Shown here piece by piece: positions 1 to 6,238 of a stretch of DNA of 38,069 bases (its first letter is position 1; the number at the start of each line of letters is the position of its first letter). Origin of the DNA: a virus; the IMG/VR virus record IMGVR_UViG_3300035698_023701, positions 1 through 38,069 of that record; one strand, written 5' to 3'. The translations under genes and the position numbers were made by a program. A model generated the notes under the pieces. That model saw only the letters and a list, made by a program, of their open reading frames with translations. It was not told the origin of the DNA and made no database searches.

Positions 1-110
1 ATTCCGGTAACGGCTATTATAAAAACATGACGTCTGATAGTATTACCAATGTCAAATTTAGCTGAGCTAATGAATAGATCACCGGGTTGTATAATTCTTT
101 TATTGTTCAT
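1..110 (-). CDS. PGD-family paralog, cut by left window edge
   Basis: Only the N-terminal 36 codons are visible, because the gene runs off the left edge. The start is ATG 108-110, with GGAG 8 nt upstream lying inside the end of the preceding gene (11-nt overlap, so probably translationally coupled). The visible protein begins MNNKRIIQPGDLFISS and continues into a hydrophobic strand HVFIIAVTG. This matches the N-terminal 'PGDhI ... SIhIIhE' pattern of the six genes upstream on the same strand, so it is a further member of the tandem family. No function is known. The PGD plus hydrophobic strand pattern suggests a small SH3-like beta barrel, which is inference. Confidence 0.7.
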   Translation of the reverse strand, partial: MNNKRIIQPGDLFISSAKFDIGNTIRRHVFIIAVTG

Positions 111-489
111 TATCAGATCTCCATTGTTTTGCAGCATATTCCGGATACATTTCTTTAAGAGATGTAAATTGATTTACTGATATATTGAATTTCTTTATGA
201 TCTGGGAATACTCAAGTGAATCCTGAAGACCCACGTTTTCCTGGGTAATATTTCCAAGGTGCCGGTGTAGATTCTTTTCTATATTATCCAGCCTTTTATG
301 GATCTGGGATATACTTGAGAAATCTCCGGGCCCCATACATAACTGATAGAAACACAGTAATTCAGTCTGCGGGGTATTCTCATATTCGATAATTATACTG
401 ATACTCTTGGCTGATGGTCCGAACATCATCCAACCCAGTGCTGATTGTAGGATTAAATCCCCGGGGATTATATTGAGTTTATTGCTCAT
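100..489 (-). CDS. PGD-family paralog, 129 aa, unknown function
   Basis: The start ATG overlaps the upstream stop as ATGA, and AAGGA lies about 9 nt upstream. The N-terminus has IIPGDLILQ, then the beta strand KSISIIIEYE, as in the other tandem members. The C-terminal half differs: it is helical and charged (residues about 60-100), followed by HRHLGNITQENVGLQDSLEY, a divergent copy of the shared 'GN...hPhS..LKY' module. The protein has a 25-residue tail after the module that the others lack. It is probably a soluble cytoplasmic protein. No catalytic motif is visible. The family is unrecognised, and the call rests on similarity to its neighbours. Confidence 0.75.
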   Translation of the reverse strand: MSNKLNIIPGDLILQSALGWMMFGPSAKSISIIIEYENTPQTELLCFYQLCMGPGDFSSISQIHKRLDNIEKNLHRHLGNITQENVGLQDSLEYSQIIKKFNISVNQFTSLKEMYPEYAAKQWRSDNEQ

Positions 490-881
490 GATTTAATATC
501 CTTGAAAAACTTGACTGACTGAATGAACCCAGCGATAAGTTTTGGGTTATTCAGACATGTCTGCAGAGGTATCGTATTGTCCACAACATTACCAATATAC
601 TCAAGAGTATTGTTATGCGCAACAGCATGGTTAAGCCGTCCATGATCTACACCGATATCTCCAGTAGTTGTGTGTTTTCTTATTTTATCTTGATGATATA
701 ATTCGTATACCATCATTACAGTTGTGCCTTCAATTGCTTTGGTATAATTATAAGTAGGCGCGGGTCTTAATTCTATAATAATAATAAGAGCGGTTTGGTT
801 AGCCTTGCTCATACTAGCTGTTCGGTACCAGATCATATCGCCAGGTTTAAATACTTTTGGTATTTCTATATATCCTCTCAT
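486..881 (-). CDS. PGD-family paralog, 131 aa, unknown function
   Basis: The frame is open back to 962, but I take ATG 879-881 as the start. MRGYIEIPKVFKPGDMIW then aligns with the N-termini of the paralogs (MKYRDKIEDQIPLVFKPGDMIL), and the overlap with the upstream gene disappears. SD support is weak. The N-terminal domain has FKPGDMIW followed by the strand QTALIIIIELRP. The C-terminus has LEYIGNVVDNTIPLQTCL, then NNPKLIAGF, equivalent to the shared module. The stop TGA overlaps the next ATG. Function is unknown; cotranscription with the neighbours is almost certain from the overlaps. Confidence 0.75.
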   Translation of the reverse strand: MRGYIEIPKVFKPGDMIWYRTASMSKANQTALIIIIELRPAPTYNYTKAIEGTTVMMVYELYHQDKIRKHTTTGDIGVDHGRLNHAVAHNNTLEYIGNVVDNTIPLQTCLNNPKLIAGFIQSVKFFKDIKS

Positions 882-912
882 TAATACGGAGTCCAGATAT
901 CCGCTGCTTTCT

Positions 913-1269
913 TTATATTTTGGACAGGTCCCCGTCTTTAATCTGCCAGGTATGATATACATTTAGTATATTTCGATACTGAAGTTGATAAGAGAATCCT
1001 ATATTATTATTATTTACATTCCCGATATACATATCAGTATCTAATAATTTTATGTTTTTGTAATTGCATATTTGAACATCTTTTGGGTTATTAATATCTT
1101 TCCATAGTAATCCGCGTACTGGGTTATCAGAACTAAGAGTCATACTATTAAAGATAATTGGTTCTATAATTATTACTATAGAACTATTTGATTTCTCGGA
1201 GTCTATAAGCATATCTCCAGTATCAAGATATACTGGGACTTGATTAATAAGCATATCGCCATATTTCAA
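913..1269 (-). CDS. PGD-family paralog with TTG start, 118 aa
   Basis: The start codon is TTG (1267-1269), overlapping the upstream TGA as TTGA. GGAG lies about 7 nt upstream, and the start gives MKYGDMLINQVPVYLDTGDMLI, which lines up with the ATG-started paralog MKYRDKIEDQIPLVFKPGDMIL. These three facts together support the non-ATG start. The domain order matches the family: PGD-like segment (TGDMLI), strand SSIVIIIEP, GLLW motif near residue 58, then DMYIGNVNNNNIGFSYQLQY in the C-terminal module. There are no catalytic signatures. It is one of three closely related consecutive genes (913, 1266, 1677), which suggests local tandem duplication. Confidence 0.8.
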   Translation of the reverse strand: MKYGDMLINQVPVYLDTGDMLIDSEKSNSSIVIIIEPIIFNSMTLSSDNPVRGLLWKDINNPKDVQICNYKNIKLLDTDMYIGNVNNNNIGFSYQLQYRNILNVYHTWQIKDGDLSKI

Positions 1270-1643
1270 TATATATCTCCTGCACTTCCAAAGTACTTTT
1301 TATCAGCTTGTTTTTTAAGGTATATATTTATTATGTTTCTATATTTAAGTTGATAACTGAGAGGTATATTTTTATGGTGTATATTTCCAATGTATTGATC
1401 TGAATTAAATAAATCTAGGTGATGATAATATTCATAACGGAGTTGATCTGGAAGATAATTCCAGAGCAACCCTTCTATATCTATATTTGATATATTATTG
1501 TTAGTATTTACAATTTTTATATCTTTGGTTACAACTATTAAAGATATAGGATCATCACCGACATTTAGTATTAGATCTCCATCATAAATAACGAGAGGGT
1601 TTTGATTTTTAATCAGAGTCCTTGGAGTCATCATTGCTTCCAT
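1266..1643 (-). CDS. PGD-family paralog, 125 aa
   Basis: This close paralog of its two neighbours has NPLVIYDGDLIL, strand ISLIVVTKD, EGLLW, then DQYIGNIHHKNIPLSYQLKY followed by RNIINIYLKK. The first ATG (1641-1643) and a second four codons later are both possible, and neither has a strong SD. The stop TGA overlaps the TTG start of the next gene. Function is unknown. Charge and composition suggest a soluble protein. The high conservation of the C-terminal module against a diverged middle suggests the module is the functionally constrained, perhaps binding, part (inference). Confidence 0.75.
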   Translation of the reverse strand: MEAMMTPRTLIKNQNPLVIYDGDLILNVGDDPISLIVVTKDIKIVNTNNNISNIDIEGLLWNYLPDQLRYEYYHHLDLFNSDQYIGNIHHKNIPLSYQLKYRNIINIYLKKQADKKYFGSAGDIY

Positions 1644-1676
1644 TGTATAATAGATTGTGTGATTTGGTTATCTGTT

Positions 1677-2072
1677 TTATTCCTGTAGTTCGTTTTGTTT
1701 GTTGTACCATTTTAAATAGAAATTTATTACTTGTCGATACTTTATTTGGTAACTCATTGGTATGGTATTTTCATGTATATTACCTAAGTATATATCAGTT
1801 TCAATAACCCCTGATTGTGGGTTTTCACTTTCATCAGTACTTTCTTCCCATTTGATGCTTGATATTGGAAGTCTATTATTCATCCATAATATCCCGGGTA
1901 TCATTACTTCTAATGAATTAGGTTCCATTGCTGCCATTAGTCCTTTGGGTAGTATTTTATTATCAGTAGCTACTACAATAGAAGGCATCTTTAATGTTGT
2001 GGTTTCTAAAATCATATCACCTGGTTTAAAAACCAGGGGTATTTGATCTTCAATTTTATCTCTATATTTCAT
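1677..2072 (-). CDS. PGD-family paralog, 131 aa
   Basis: The protein starts MKYRDKIEDQIPLVFKPGDMIL, then has strand PSIVVATDNK, the PGILW motif, and a C-terminal DIYLGNIHENTIPMSYQIKY followed by RQVINFYLKW. It is the clearest representative of the family and the best query for a profile search. The start at ATG 2070-2072 is fixed by alignment with the TTG-started paralog; the SD is weak. It lies 33 nt upstream of the next paralog and only 7 nt after the preceding one. Function is unknown. Confidence 0.8.
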   Translation of the reverse strand: MKYRDKIEDQIPLVFKPGDMILETTTLKMPSIVVATDNKILPKGLMAAMEPNSLEVMIPGILWMNNRLPISSIKWEESTDESENPQSGVIETDIYLGNIHENTIPMSYQIKYRQVINFYLKWYNKQNELQE

Positions 2073-2079
2073 AATTGGT

Positions 2080-2424
2080 TTACTTCTTGGTTACCTTCAG
2101 GATAGAATCTTTTGACAAGTAGTCTATATGATAGGCAGCGGTTTGCAATATTGTTGGATTCTTTAAACTGATTGATAATCCTATGGTTTTATCTAATATG
2201 TTTCCATGGTATACCATATCAAGACCAACAAGATCCATAAGTTGATATTTTATTGAATCGCTTTTATTTGATAAATCGTTTTGGGTTATACTGTTTATCA
2301 GCCGGGTATTCTCTATATCTGACCAATATGATCTTGATATGAATATTATGGTATATTTTAATGAATCTTTATAGAGTCGATATACATCTCTTTTGTTTGG
2401 GTTATAGTATTTCATATTTTGCAT
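2080..2424 (-). CDS. First gene of the PGD-paralog array, 114 aa
   Basis: This is the most upstream gene of the tandem minus-strand array. Two starts are possible, ATG 2422-2424 or ATG three codons later (MKYYNPNKRDVYRLYK). A CTGGGA sequence precedes the first, so neither has a textbook SD. The N-terminal PGD signature is degenerate, but a strand (KYTIIFISRS) sits at the expected place. The C-terminus, GLDMVYHGNILDKTIGLS followed by ISLKNPTIL, is a clear copy of the shared module. It bridges the left family ('YIGN...') and the plus-strand family ('PFShKhK.P'). Function is unknown. Confidence 0.75.
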   Translation of the reverse strand: MQNMKYYNPNKRDVYRLYKDSLKYTIIFISRSYWSDIENTRLINSITQNDLSNKSDSIKYQLMDLVGLDMVYHGNILDKTIGLSISLKNPTILQTAAYHIDYLSKDSILKVTKK

Positions 2425-2472
2425 CCCAGGGAGTGTTATTTAATAAGGACTAAGTCCAGAGAGGGATAGATA

Positions 2473-2683
2473 CGCTTCCGCCTTTGGCTCCAGCTTTTGT
2501 GTTTTACTTGTTTATTTATTATGGTCTTCGCTTTGCTTAGCCATGTTATTCCGTATACACTGGGTAGTTACGCCTTCGCTGCTGCTCGGCGTTGTTTTAC
2601 TTTTAAGTGTTTCGGCCTGCGCTTCGCTTGGCCTTGTTTTATGTTTATTTTAGGTTGTTATGCCTCCGCTCCGCTTCGGCCAT
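2473..2683. repeat. Array of five GC-rich stem-loops in AT-rich spacers
   Basis: Five GC-rich blocks occur about every 42-51 nt, at about 2473-2491, 2521-2544, 2571-2591, 2614-2633 and 2660-2683. Four can fold as hairpins with arms such as ATGG/CCAT, CGCC/GGCG, GGCC/GGCC and GCC/GGC, and loops rich in CTTCGCT or CTCCGCT. Spacers share a TTGTTTTA-like core. This lies in a stretch of about 320 nt (2425-2743) where I see no credible gene. Small plus-strand ORFs here consist only of the repeats. It could be a structured RNA, a protein-binding array or a replication element. Confidence 0.7.
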
Positions 2684-2716
2684 GTCATCATCTATTGCTC
2701 TTTGTCTTTTGTACAT

Positions 2717-2745
2717 TTAAAAAGAGAACCCCAAAGGAAGGGGTT
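2717..2745 (-). terminator. Terminator after the 76-aa gene
   Basis: On the minus strand a perfect 6-bp stem AACCCC/GGGGTT (2727-2745) is followed by TCTCTTTTTAAATG. It overlaps the stop of gene 2744-2974. The GGTTATG extension seen at the other sites of this cluster is absent. Confidence 0.8.
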
Positions 2746-2974
2746 AACTAATGACGAGGCCTACTTTAGTTGTATCGTATCGAGAATCATCGGGGTGAAG
2801 ATCGGCGAAGTCCCCGGTATATGTGTATCTATTACTTGTTGGGGTTACTCGTTCTTCTTTTAGATAACGTAGACTATCACACCCGGAGTTGTCGTTCTGG
2901 ATGTATATTTTAGTTGTGCCGCCGTGCTTCTTTTTCATCTCTTTTAGTATTTTTATAGTATCGTCAATGTCCAT
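2744..2974 (-). CDS. Hypothetical protein, 76 aa
   Basis: A small soluble protein starting MDIDDTIKILKEMKKKHG. GAGAGG is placed 5 nt before the ATG, which overlaps the upstream stop as TAATG. It has an N-terminal amphipathic helix, then beta-rich polar sequence (TKIYIQNDNSGCDSLRY), and a VGLVIS tail. I do not recognise the family. The protein is the last gene of a two-gene unit ending in the hairpin at 2727-2745. Confidence 0.7.
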   Translation of the reverse strand: MDIDDTIKILKEMKKKHGGTTKIYIQNDNSGCDSLRYLKEERVTPTSNRYTYTGDFADLHPDDSRYDTTKVGLVIS

Positions 2975-3156
2975 TATGTCCTCTCTTTGTTTATTTTATG
3001 GGCATCTTCTCTGAATCTATCGAGAAACTTGGTTCTTTGTGTCGTCCCCATACAGTCAATAATGGATCGAGCTACTTTGTGGGAATACCCGTTCTTTTCT
3101 GATAGATATTTGGATGCCAAGAATCGGGCAGTTTTTGTTGTCTTGTTTTTACTCAT
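2974..3156 (-). CDS. Hypothetical basic protein, 60 aa
   Basis: The frame is open to a GTG at 3207, but ATG 3154-3156 (MSKNKTTKTARFLASKYL) is preferred, because upstream sequence falls in a hairpin-rich leader. The protein is strongly basic and helical (SHKVARSIIDCMGTTQRTKFLDRFRED), so nucleic-acid binding is possible but unproven. The stop overlaps the ATG of the next gene, which implies translational coupling. Confidence 0.65.
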   Translation of the reverse strand: MSKNKTTKTARFLASKYLSEKNGYSHKVARSIIDCMGTTQRTKFLDRFREDAHKINKERT

Positions 3157-3323
3157 AGGTATCTCTTTTTCATTACCGAAAAAGAGGAGCTTTCGCGAGT
3201 ACTTCACGAAAGCAGGTCTTCTTAGGAGCCCGAAGCAACTTCAGTATGTCTGAAGTTCAACTTGTTCTCTGCCTGTCCGGAAGGTACGCTGTCCTCTTTG
3301 GCACGATATTAGATATGCGTGTC
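3157..3323 (-). other. Hairpin-rich leader
   Basis: This non-coding interval, transcribed ahead of the 60-aa gene, holds three perfect stem-loops: 3164-3185 (8-bp TCTTTTTC/GAAAAAGA), 3189-3213 (7-bp GCTTTCG/CGAAAGC) and 3237-3257 (7-bp AACTTCA/TGAAGTT). No gene is convincing here. A structured 5' leader is the simplest reading. Confidence 0.55.
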
Positions 3324-3361
3324 CATAACCAAAAAAGAGAGAGCCCCCGTCATAATTGACG
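3324..3361 (-). terminator. Hairpin + TCTCTTTTTTGGTTATG box (site 2)
   Basis: Stem CGTCA/TGACG (3348-3361) is followed on the minus strand by GGGGGCTCTCTCTTTTTT, then GGTTATGGAC. The U-tract supports termination. The conserved GGTTATG is not explained by termination alone. Confidence 0.75.
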
Positions 3362-3392
3362 AGGACCCAGAGGAGAGATAGTAGTAGAGCGT

Positions 3393-3818
3393 TTATACGG
3401 TGGCTGATTCAGGGAAGTCTGCGTTACCGTTTGATGCTGCTGCTGAAGCTGTTTTTGCTTCATTGGCTTCTCGTTGTGCTTTTACCAGAGGATCTTCATA
3501 AGACTTAGGATCTCTGTATTGTACGAGTTGGGCACCACCATTCCGGCCTTTGAATGAGCTGGAACTGAGTTTGGTTAACTTCTTCTGATCAATGATACCT
3601 TCTTCAATACCACGAAGTCCAGCTTTCACTGAGATGGTTGCATCTGCAGGGGCTTCGGGAAGTGATTCCAGGACATCCTTTAGCTTCAATGCCGCGGTTC
3701 TTGGTCGAATCTCGAGGCTTCTGTCTTCGTTTTCAGAGATATCAAAGTTCTTGAGATTCTCTTCTGTTACTGCGCCTGTCTTCATGAAGAAAGCCAGATT
3801 GTCTTTTCGAATTACCAT
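3393..3818 (-). CDS. Hypothetical protein, 141 aa, low-complexity tail
   Basis: AGGAG lies 7 nt before the ATG. It starts MVIRKDNLAFFMKTGAV, followed by an acidic helical segment, a middle rich in Lys/Leu (LKLKDVLESLPEAP), a small Gly/Ser patch (SSSSFKGRNGGAQLVQYRDP) and an Ala-rich tail (EAKTASAAASNGNADF). It is soluble, with no membrane segment and no recognisable catalytic motif. It forms a single-gene unit between two terminator-box elements. A hairpin GGGTAT/ATACCC (3857-3872) lies in its leader. The composition resembles phage virion accessory or scaffold-like proteins, but that is only an impression. Confidence 0.65.
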   Translation of the reverse strand: MVIRKDNLAFFMKTGAVTEENLKNFDISENEDRSLEIRPRTAALKLKDVLESLPEAPADATISVKAGLRGIEEGIIDQKKLTKLSSSSFKGRNGGAQLVQYRDPKSYEDPLVKAQREANEAKTASAAASNGNADFPESATV

Positions 3819-3876
3819 GTGTGCACTCCTGTGAGTTAATATAGATTTAATTTACTGGGTATCTTTATACCCATCC

Positions 3877-3910
3877 CATAGCCAAAAAAGAGGGCCTTAC
3901 TCATCCCTCT
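3877..3910 (-). terminator. Hairpin + CTCTTTTTTGGCTATG box (site 3)
   Basis: Stem AGAGGG/CCCTCT (3889-3910) overlaps the stop of the membrane-protein gene. The minus strand continues CCTCTTTTTTGGCTATGGG. Confidence 0.75.
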
Positions 3911-4142
3911 GATCTTCTATATTCTCATTTGTAGTTTTAGGCTGGCGGAGTATATGTGGAATAACCACAATTATTCCCGCAATAATGAGGAAGAAGAAGT
4001 TTCCGGTGAGCAGGGCCGCAGTCATCACAATGAATGCAATGGCTGGGCCTGCTCCTGATTTATTGTTCGGTTCCACGTTTGAGATCTTTATCAACGATAG
4101 ACTGGATTTGAGCTTTATAAGCTTTCTCAGCATCTCCATCAT
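3897..4142 (-). CDS. Small membrane protein, up to 81 aa, start uncertain
   Basis: The long frame starts at 4142 and overlaps the upstream gene by 83 nt. An AGGAG inside the upstream stop region suggests a later start near codon 30-40, for example ATG before TAALLTGNFFF. The solid part is a hydrophobic stretch LLTGNFFFLIIAGIIVVIPHIL (one or two membrane helices), followed by a short charged tail ending EDQRDE. The N-terminal 25 residues of the long version may be a shadow of the other frame. Neighbouring genes also encode small membrane proteins, so this may be a membrane or lysis cassette, but no lysin is nearby. Confidence 0.6.
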   Translation of the reverse strand: MMEMLRKLIKLKSSLSLIKISNVEPNNKSGAGPAIAFIVMTAALLTGNFFFLIIAGIIVVIPHILRQPKTTNENIEDQRDE

Positions 4143-4308
4143 TGATCTGTTTGGCAGCGTTGAGTTTGATTTTTAGTTCTTCCAAACGTGATTGTTTTGA
4201 TGATACATGTACTTCAGGAATAGTGATAGTCGGCATCTTTGATCCAACCGTATTTATCCCATTGTCGATCATCTCACCGAGTCGTGCAAGAGCTGTTTTA
4301 GCACCCAT
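4060..4308 (-). CDS. Hypothetical helical protein, 82 aa
   Basis: GGAGG is placed about 7 nt before the ATG (MGAKTALARLGEMIDNG). Residues 20-40 are beta-like (MPTITIPEVHVSS), and the rest is a charged helix with heptad-like spacing (SRLEELKIKLNAAKQI...), consistent with a short coiled coil. It has no membrane segment. It sits between genes for small membrane proteins and may be their soluble partner, which is inference. Confidence 0.7.
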   Translation of the reverse strand: MGAKTALARLGEMIDNGINTVGSKMPTITIPEVHVSSKQSRLEELKIKLNAAKQINDGDAEKAYKAQIQSIVDKDLKRGTEQ

Positions 4309-4360
4309 TAGAGTACCTCCAACATAGATTTAGATAGCGGTGAATCGTGGAGAGGCCATC

Positions 4361-4397
4361 CATAACCAAAAAAGAGAAGCCCCCGGGCAAGGGACTT
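4361..4397 (-). terminator. Hairpin + TTCTCTTTTTTGGTTATG box (site 4)
   Basis: Imperfect stem AAGCCCC/GGGACTT (4377-4397) at the stop of gene 4396-4749, followed on the minus strand by TTCTCTTTTTTGGTTATGG. Confidence 0.75.
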
Positions 4398-4749
4398 AGG
4401 CTTTAGCTGTGTTGGCAGTTTTTGCCTTCTTCTCTTTCTTTCTCTTTGGTGGCATAATCATACAATGTGCATATTTATCTTTGGTATACATTGGAAGGAA
4501 TATTCCAACTAGAACAGATGATAATAGATTTGCCATACCTGCTACCATACCTTGACCTGTAAAATACCCTATCATATTTGATATAACAAGGTTGATTACG
4601 AATGCAACAATTGAGTTGTTGAACATTTTGAATAATCCTATTCTCAATGATGCGGGTTTGGTTTTTTCAAAGATCTTTAGTACATTTATCATAATTGATG
4701 TGGTTATAATGATATTTACCACTGTAAGTATTATTCCGGTTGTGAGCAT
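4396..4749 (-). CDS. Three-helix membrane protein, 117 aa, holin-like
   Basis: Hydrophobic segments lie at about residues 4-25, 46-66 and 69-90. They are followed by a Lys/Arg-rich cytoplasmic-type tail (PPKRKKEKKAK). The AGGAGG overlaps the stop of the upstream 40-aa membrane gene, so the two are coupled. Three helices with a basic tail resemble class I holins in topology, but no sequence motif proves it and no endolysin gene is adjacent. An alternative is a host-membrane takeover protein. Confidence 0.65.
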   Translation of the reverse strand: MLTTGIILTVVNIIITTSIMINVLKIFEKTKPASLRIGLFKMFNNSIVAFVINLVISNMIGYFTGQGMVAGMANLLSSVLVGIFLPMYTKDKYAHCMIMPPKRKKEKKAKTANTAKA

Positions 4750-4758
4750 GAGTGCCTC

Positions 4759-4881
4759 CTACTTACCACGTATTTTCTTCTTGATAACTTGACCAATTAT
4801 TGATAGTAAGGCTACGATACAGAATACGGTAAACCATATGCAAAGTAGATATATAATATTGTTTGCAATTTCTTGGTCCAT
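4759..4881 (-). CDS. Single-helix membrane peptide, 40 aa
   Basis: The ATG at 4879-4881 has AGGAGG 5 nt upstream. The protein begins MDQEIANN, followed by about 22 hydrophobic residues (IIYLLCIWFTVFC onward) and a basic end IKKKIRGK. Its TAG stop is embedded in the SD of the next gene. An acidic N-terminus, one helix and a basic C-terminus suggest an N-out inner-membrane peptide. It could be the partner of the three-helix protein encoded immediately downstream. Confidence 0.75.
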   Translation of the reverse strand: MDQEIANNIIYLLCIWFTVFCIVALLSIIGQVIKKKIRGK

Positions 4882-4904
4882 AACTACCTCCTGGTAATAT
4901 TAGT

Positions 4905-4947
4905 CATAGCCAAAAAAGAGAACCCCCGCCGGGTAGCAGGGATTCTC
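4905..4947 (-). terminator. Hairpin + TTCTCTTTTTTGGCTATG box (site 5)
   Basis: Stem GAGAACCC/GGGATTCTC (4918-4947), then TTTTTTGGCTATG on the minus strand, 24 nt before the start of the 40-aa gene. No coding region immediately precedes it on the minus strand. Confidence 0.7.
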
Positions 4948-5349
4948 AGAGACAACAACAAGAAGACTTAACATTATAGGAGATGTTATGAATGCTGCAA
5001 CAGCCGGCAGGATGCCCACCGACTGAGGGATACTCACTATAAACTATCGGGAGTCACTTTCCAGTAAAGGAGTATCTATGTTCACTGGGACTATTTCCAA
5101 TAGTTCATATATAAGATAACAGGAAGTTACTTCTCAATCAAGTAATCCCGTGAACGAAATTCCTGGATGGTATGATGACTTTTATTATGTTTGACTGATG
5201 GTCCATATTGACAATTTTATTGATATTTTCGTAGTGAATACTTTTGAATTTGATATCAACTTTAATGAATTTGGGTATGGTGAAAGCACATGTTCGGTTA
5301 ACTGGTTTGGTACCAAAGTTTATTATTATATGCGTCCACATAGAATTCT
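4948..5349. other. 400 nt without a convincing gene
   Basis: Short inverted repeats occur (for example ACTATTtccAATAGT and TTACTTctcaatcAAGTAA). On the plus strand two good SD-ATG pairs start in one frame (4988 and 5078), but it is broken by TGA, TAA and TGA before a 69-codon open stretch at 5198-5407. On the minus strand a 67-codon ORF (5138-5341) lacks a well-placed SD. This may be a decayed gene or a structured RNA. I annotate neither ORF. Confidence 0.4.
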
Positions 5350-5377
5350 AAAAAGGCTCCACTTCAGGGTGGGAGCC
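5350..5377 (-). terminator. Classic intrinsic terminator
   Basis: Stem GGCTCC/GGAGCC (5355-5377) is followed on the minus strand by TTTTT (5354-5350). It is a second terminator immediately after the box element of the outer-membrane-protein gene. Confidence 0.85.
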
Positions 5378-5382
5378 GGACC

Positions 5383-5416
5383 CATAACCAAAAAAGAGAG
5401 GCTATAATACCCCTCT
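5383..5416 (-). terminator. Hairpin + CTCTCTTTTTTGGTTATG box (site 6)
   Basis: Stem AGAGG/CCTCT (5397-5416) overlaps the stop of gene 5415-5888. It is followed on the minus strand by CTCTTTTTTGGTTATGGG and then by the separate terminator at 5350-5377. Confidence 0.75.
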
Positions 5417-5888
5417 AAAATTCATATCCAATAGTAAATTGAGTATGGTTTGGTTCGGAATACAATGTATATAAATCTTTAAAATCTTGAGTTGTACTTG
5501 AGTAGCCGATAAGATCTCTCTGAGGTGTTATTACGTGATGTGAACAGGTATGTTCAACACGAAAGTATACGTGTTTAACTATTTTGAGTTCACCACCAAT
5601 TGTATACTTATCTTGAAATGGTAATCCTGACACATTATCTGAATTTCCCATTTGAAACATGGTTTGCCATCCAGCATAAGGTCGAAGACTGATATAACTT
5701 TTGAACTTGAATAGGTAACCTACTTCTACATCAGTTTGATGATAGTCACCAACCTGGTCGTAAGTATATTCTAAATGTCCGGTAAGATTACCAGAAAACG
5801 CACCGAGTTTAAATTCGGCAAATGCTGGTATTGATACAGCAATAGACAGTAGTATTGTAAACATTAGTGTAATTTTGAATTTTCTCAT
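5415..5888 (-). CDS. Secreted outer-membrane beta-barrel-like protein, 157 aa
   Basis: A signal peptide is visible: MRKFK, then a hydrophobic core (LMFTILLSIAVSIPAFA) with an AFA-E cleavage site. The mature part has alternating polar/hydrophobic strands (GNLTGHLEYTYDQ, DVEVGYLFKF, ISLRPYAGWQ, YTIGGELKIV, VYFRVEHTC) and ends FTIGYEF. A terminal Phe is the hallmark of Gram-negative outer-membrane proteins recognised by BamA. Its size suits an 8-strand barrel. A phage gene of this kind may modify the host surface or block superinfection (compare lambda Lom by analogy only). AGGAG precedes the ATG. Confidence 0.8.
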   Translation of the reverse strand: MRKFKITLMFTILLSIAVSIPAFAEFKLGAFSGNLTGHLEYTYDQVGDYHQTDVEVGYLFKFKSYISLRPYAGWQTMFQMGNSDNVSGLPFQDKYTIGGELKIVKHVYFRVEHTCSHHVITPQRDLIGYSSTTQDFKDLYTLYSEPNHTQFTIGYEF

Positions 5889-5917
5889 AGTGCATCTCCT
5901 TTGATATTATTATACTT

Positions 5918-5948
5918 CATAACCAAAAAAGAGGACCCGGAGATCCTC
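5918..5948 (-). terminator. Hairpin + CCTCTTTTTTGGTTATG box (site 7)
   Basis: Stem GAGGA/TCCTC (5931-5948), then TTTTTTGGTTATGAAG on the minus strand, about 30 nt before the outer-membrane-protein start codon. Confidence 0.75.
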
Positions 5949-5958
5949 AGTATATCTT

Positions 5959-6210
5959 TTATGAGTAGATAATCGATATTGCAACTTCTTCACCTTTTAA
6001 CTTAGCAGCTTTGATCATTTGATACGCGGTTTGGAAGTTGAAACTCATGATTCTTCCTGGTAATGTTGTTGGAAGTAACAGATACGCTTGGCGCATGTGT
6101 ATTAATTTGGCAGCTTCATAAATTGATAGATTATCAATATCTATTGGTTTTCCATCAACCGTGAGTTCTTTGATAGCTCCATCTCTTCTTTTTATAACTG
6201 GTAATTTCAT
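5959..6210 (-). CDS. Hypothetical protein, 83 aa
   Basis: AGGAGG lies 6 nt before the ATG. The sequence MKLPVIKRRDGAIKELTVDG is followed by a helical part (NLSIYEAAKLIHMRQAYLLL) and another helix (FQTAYQMIKAAKL) ending in a strand VAISIIYS. It is soluble, mixed alpha/beta and of unknown family. It forms a single-gene unit bracketed by two box elements. Confidence 0.7.
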   Translation of the reverse strand: MKLPVIKRRDGAIKELTVDGKPIDIDNLSIYEAAKLIHMRQAYLLLPTTLPGRIMSFNFQTAYQMIKAAKLKGEEVAISIIYS

Positions 6211-6238
6211 GGAACACCTCCTAGTGTAATGTATATTC

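Noticed and set aside
2473-2683. CRISPR-like hairpin repeats
   Set aside because: The hairpin blocks are not identical and spacers share sequence, unlike CRISPR spacers.
2497-2751. Plus-strand ORFs in the GC hairpin array (84 and 67 codons)
   Set aside because: Composed of the repeated hairpin units, no SD, opposite to all neighbours, and ending in a terminator of the minus-strand gene.
4396-4749. Firm holin call
   Set aside because: Topology alone is suggestive. No endolysin or spanin is adjacent, so I kept it as membrane protein, holin-like.
5198-5407. 69-codon plus-strand ORF as an independent gene
   Set aside because: No SD before its ATG, opposite strand to the cluster, and it reads through a terminator and a box element.
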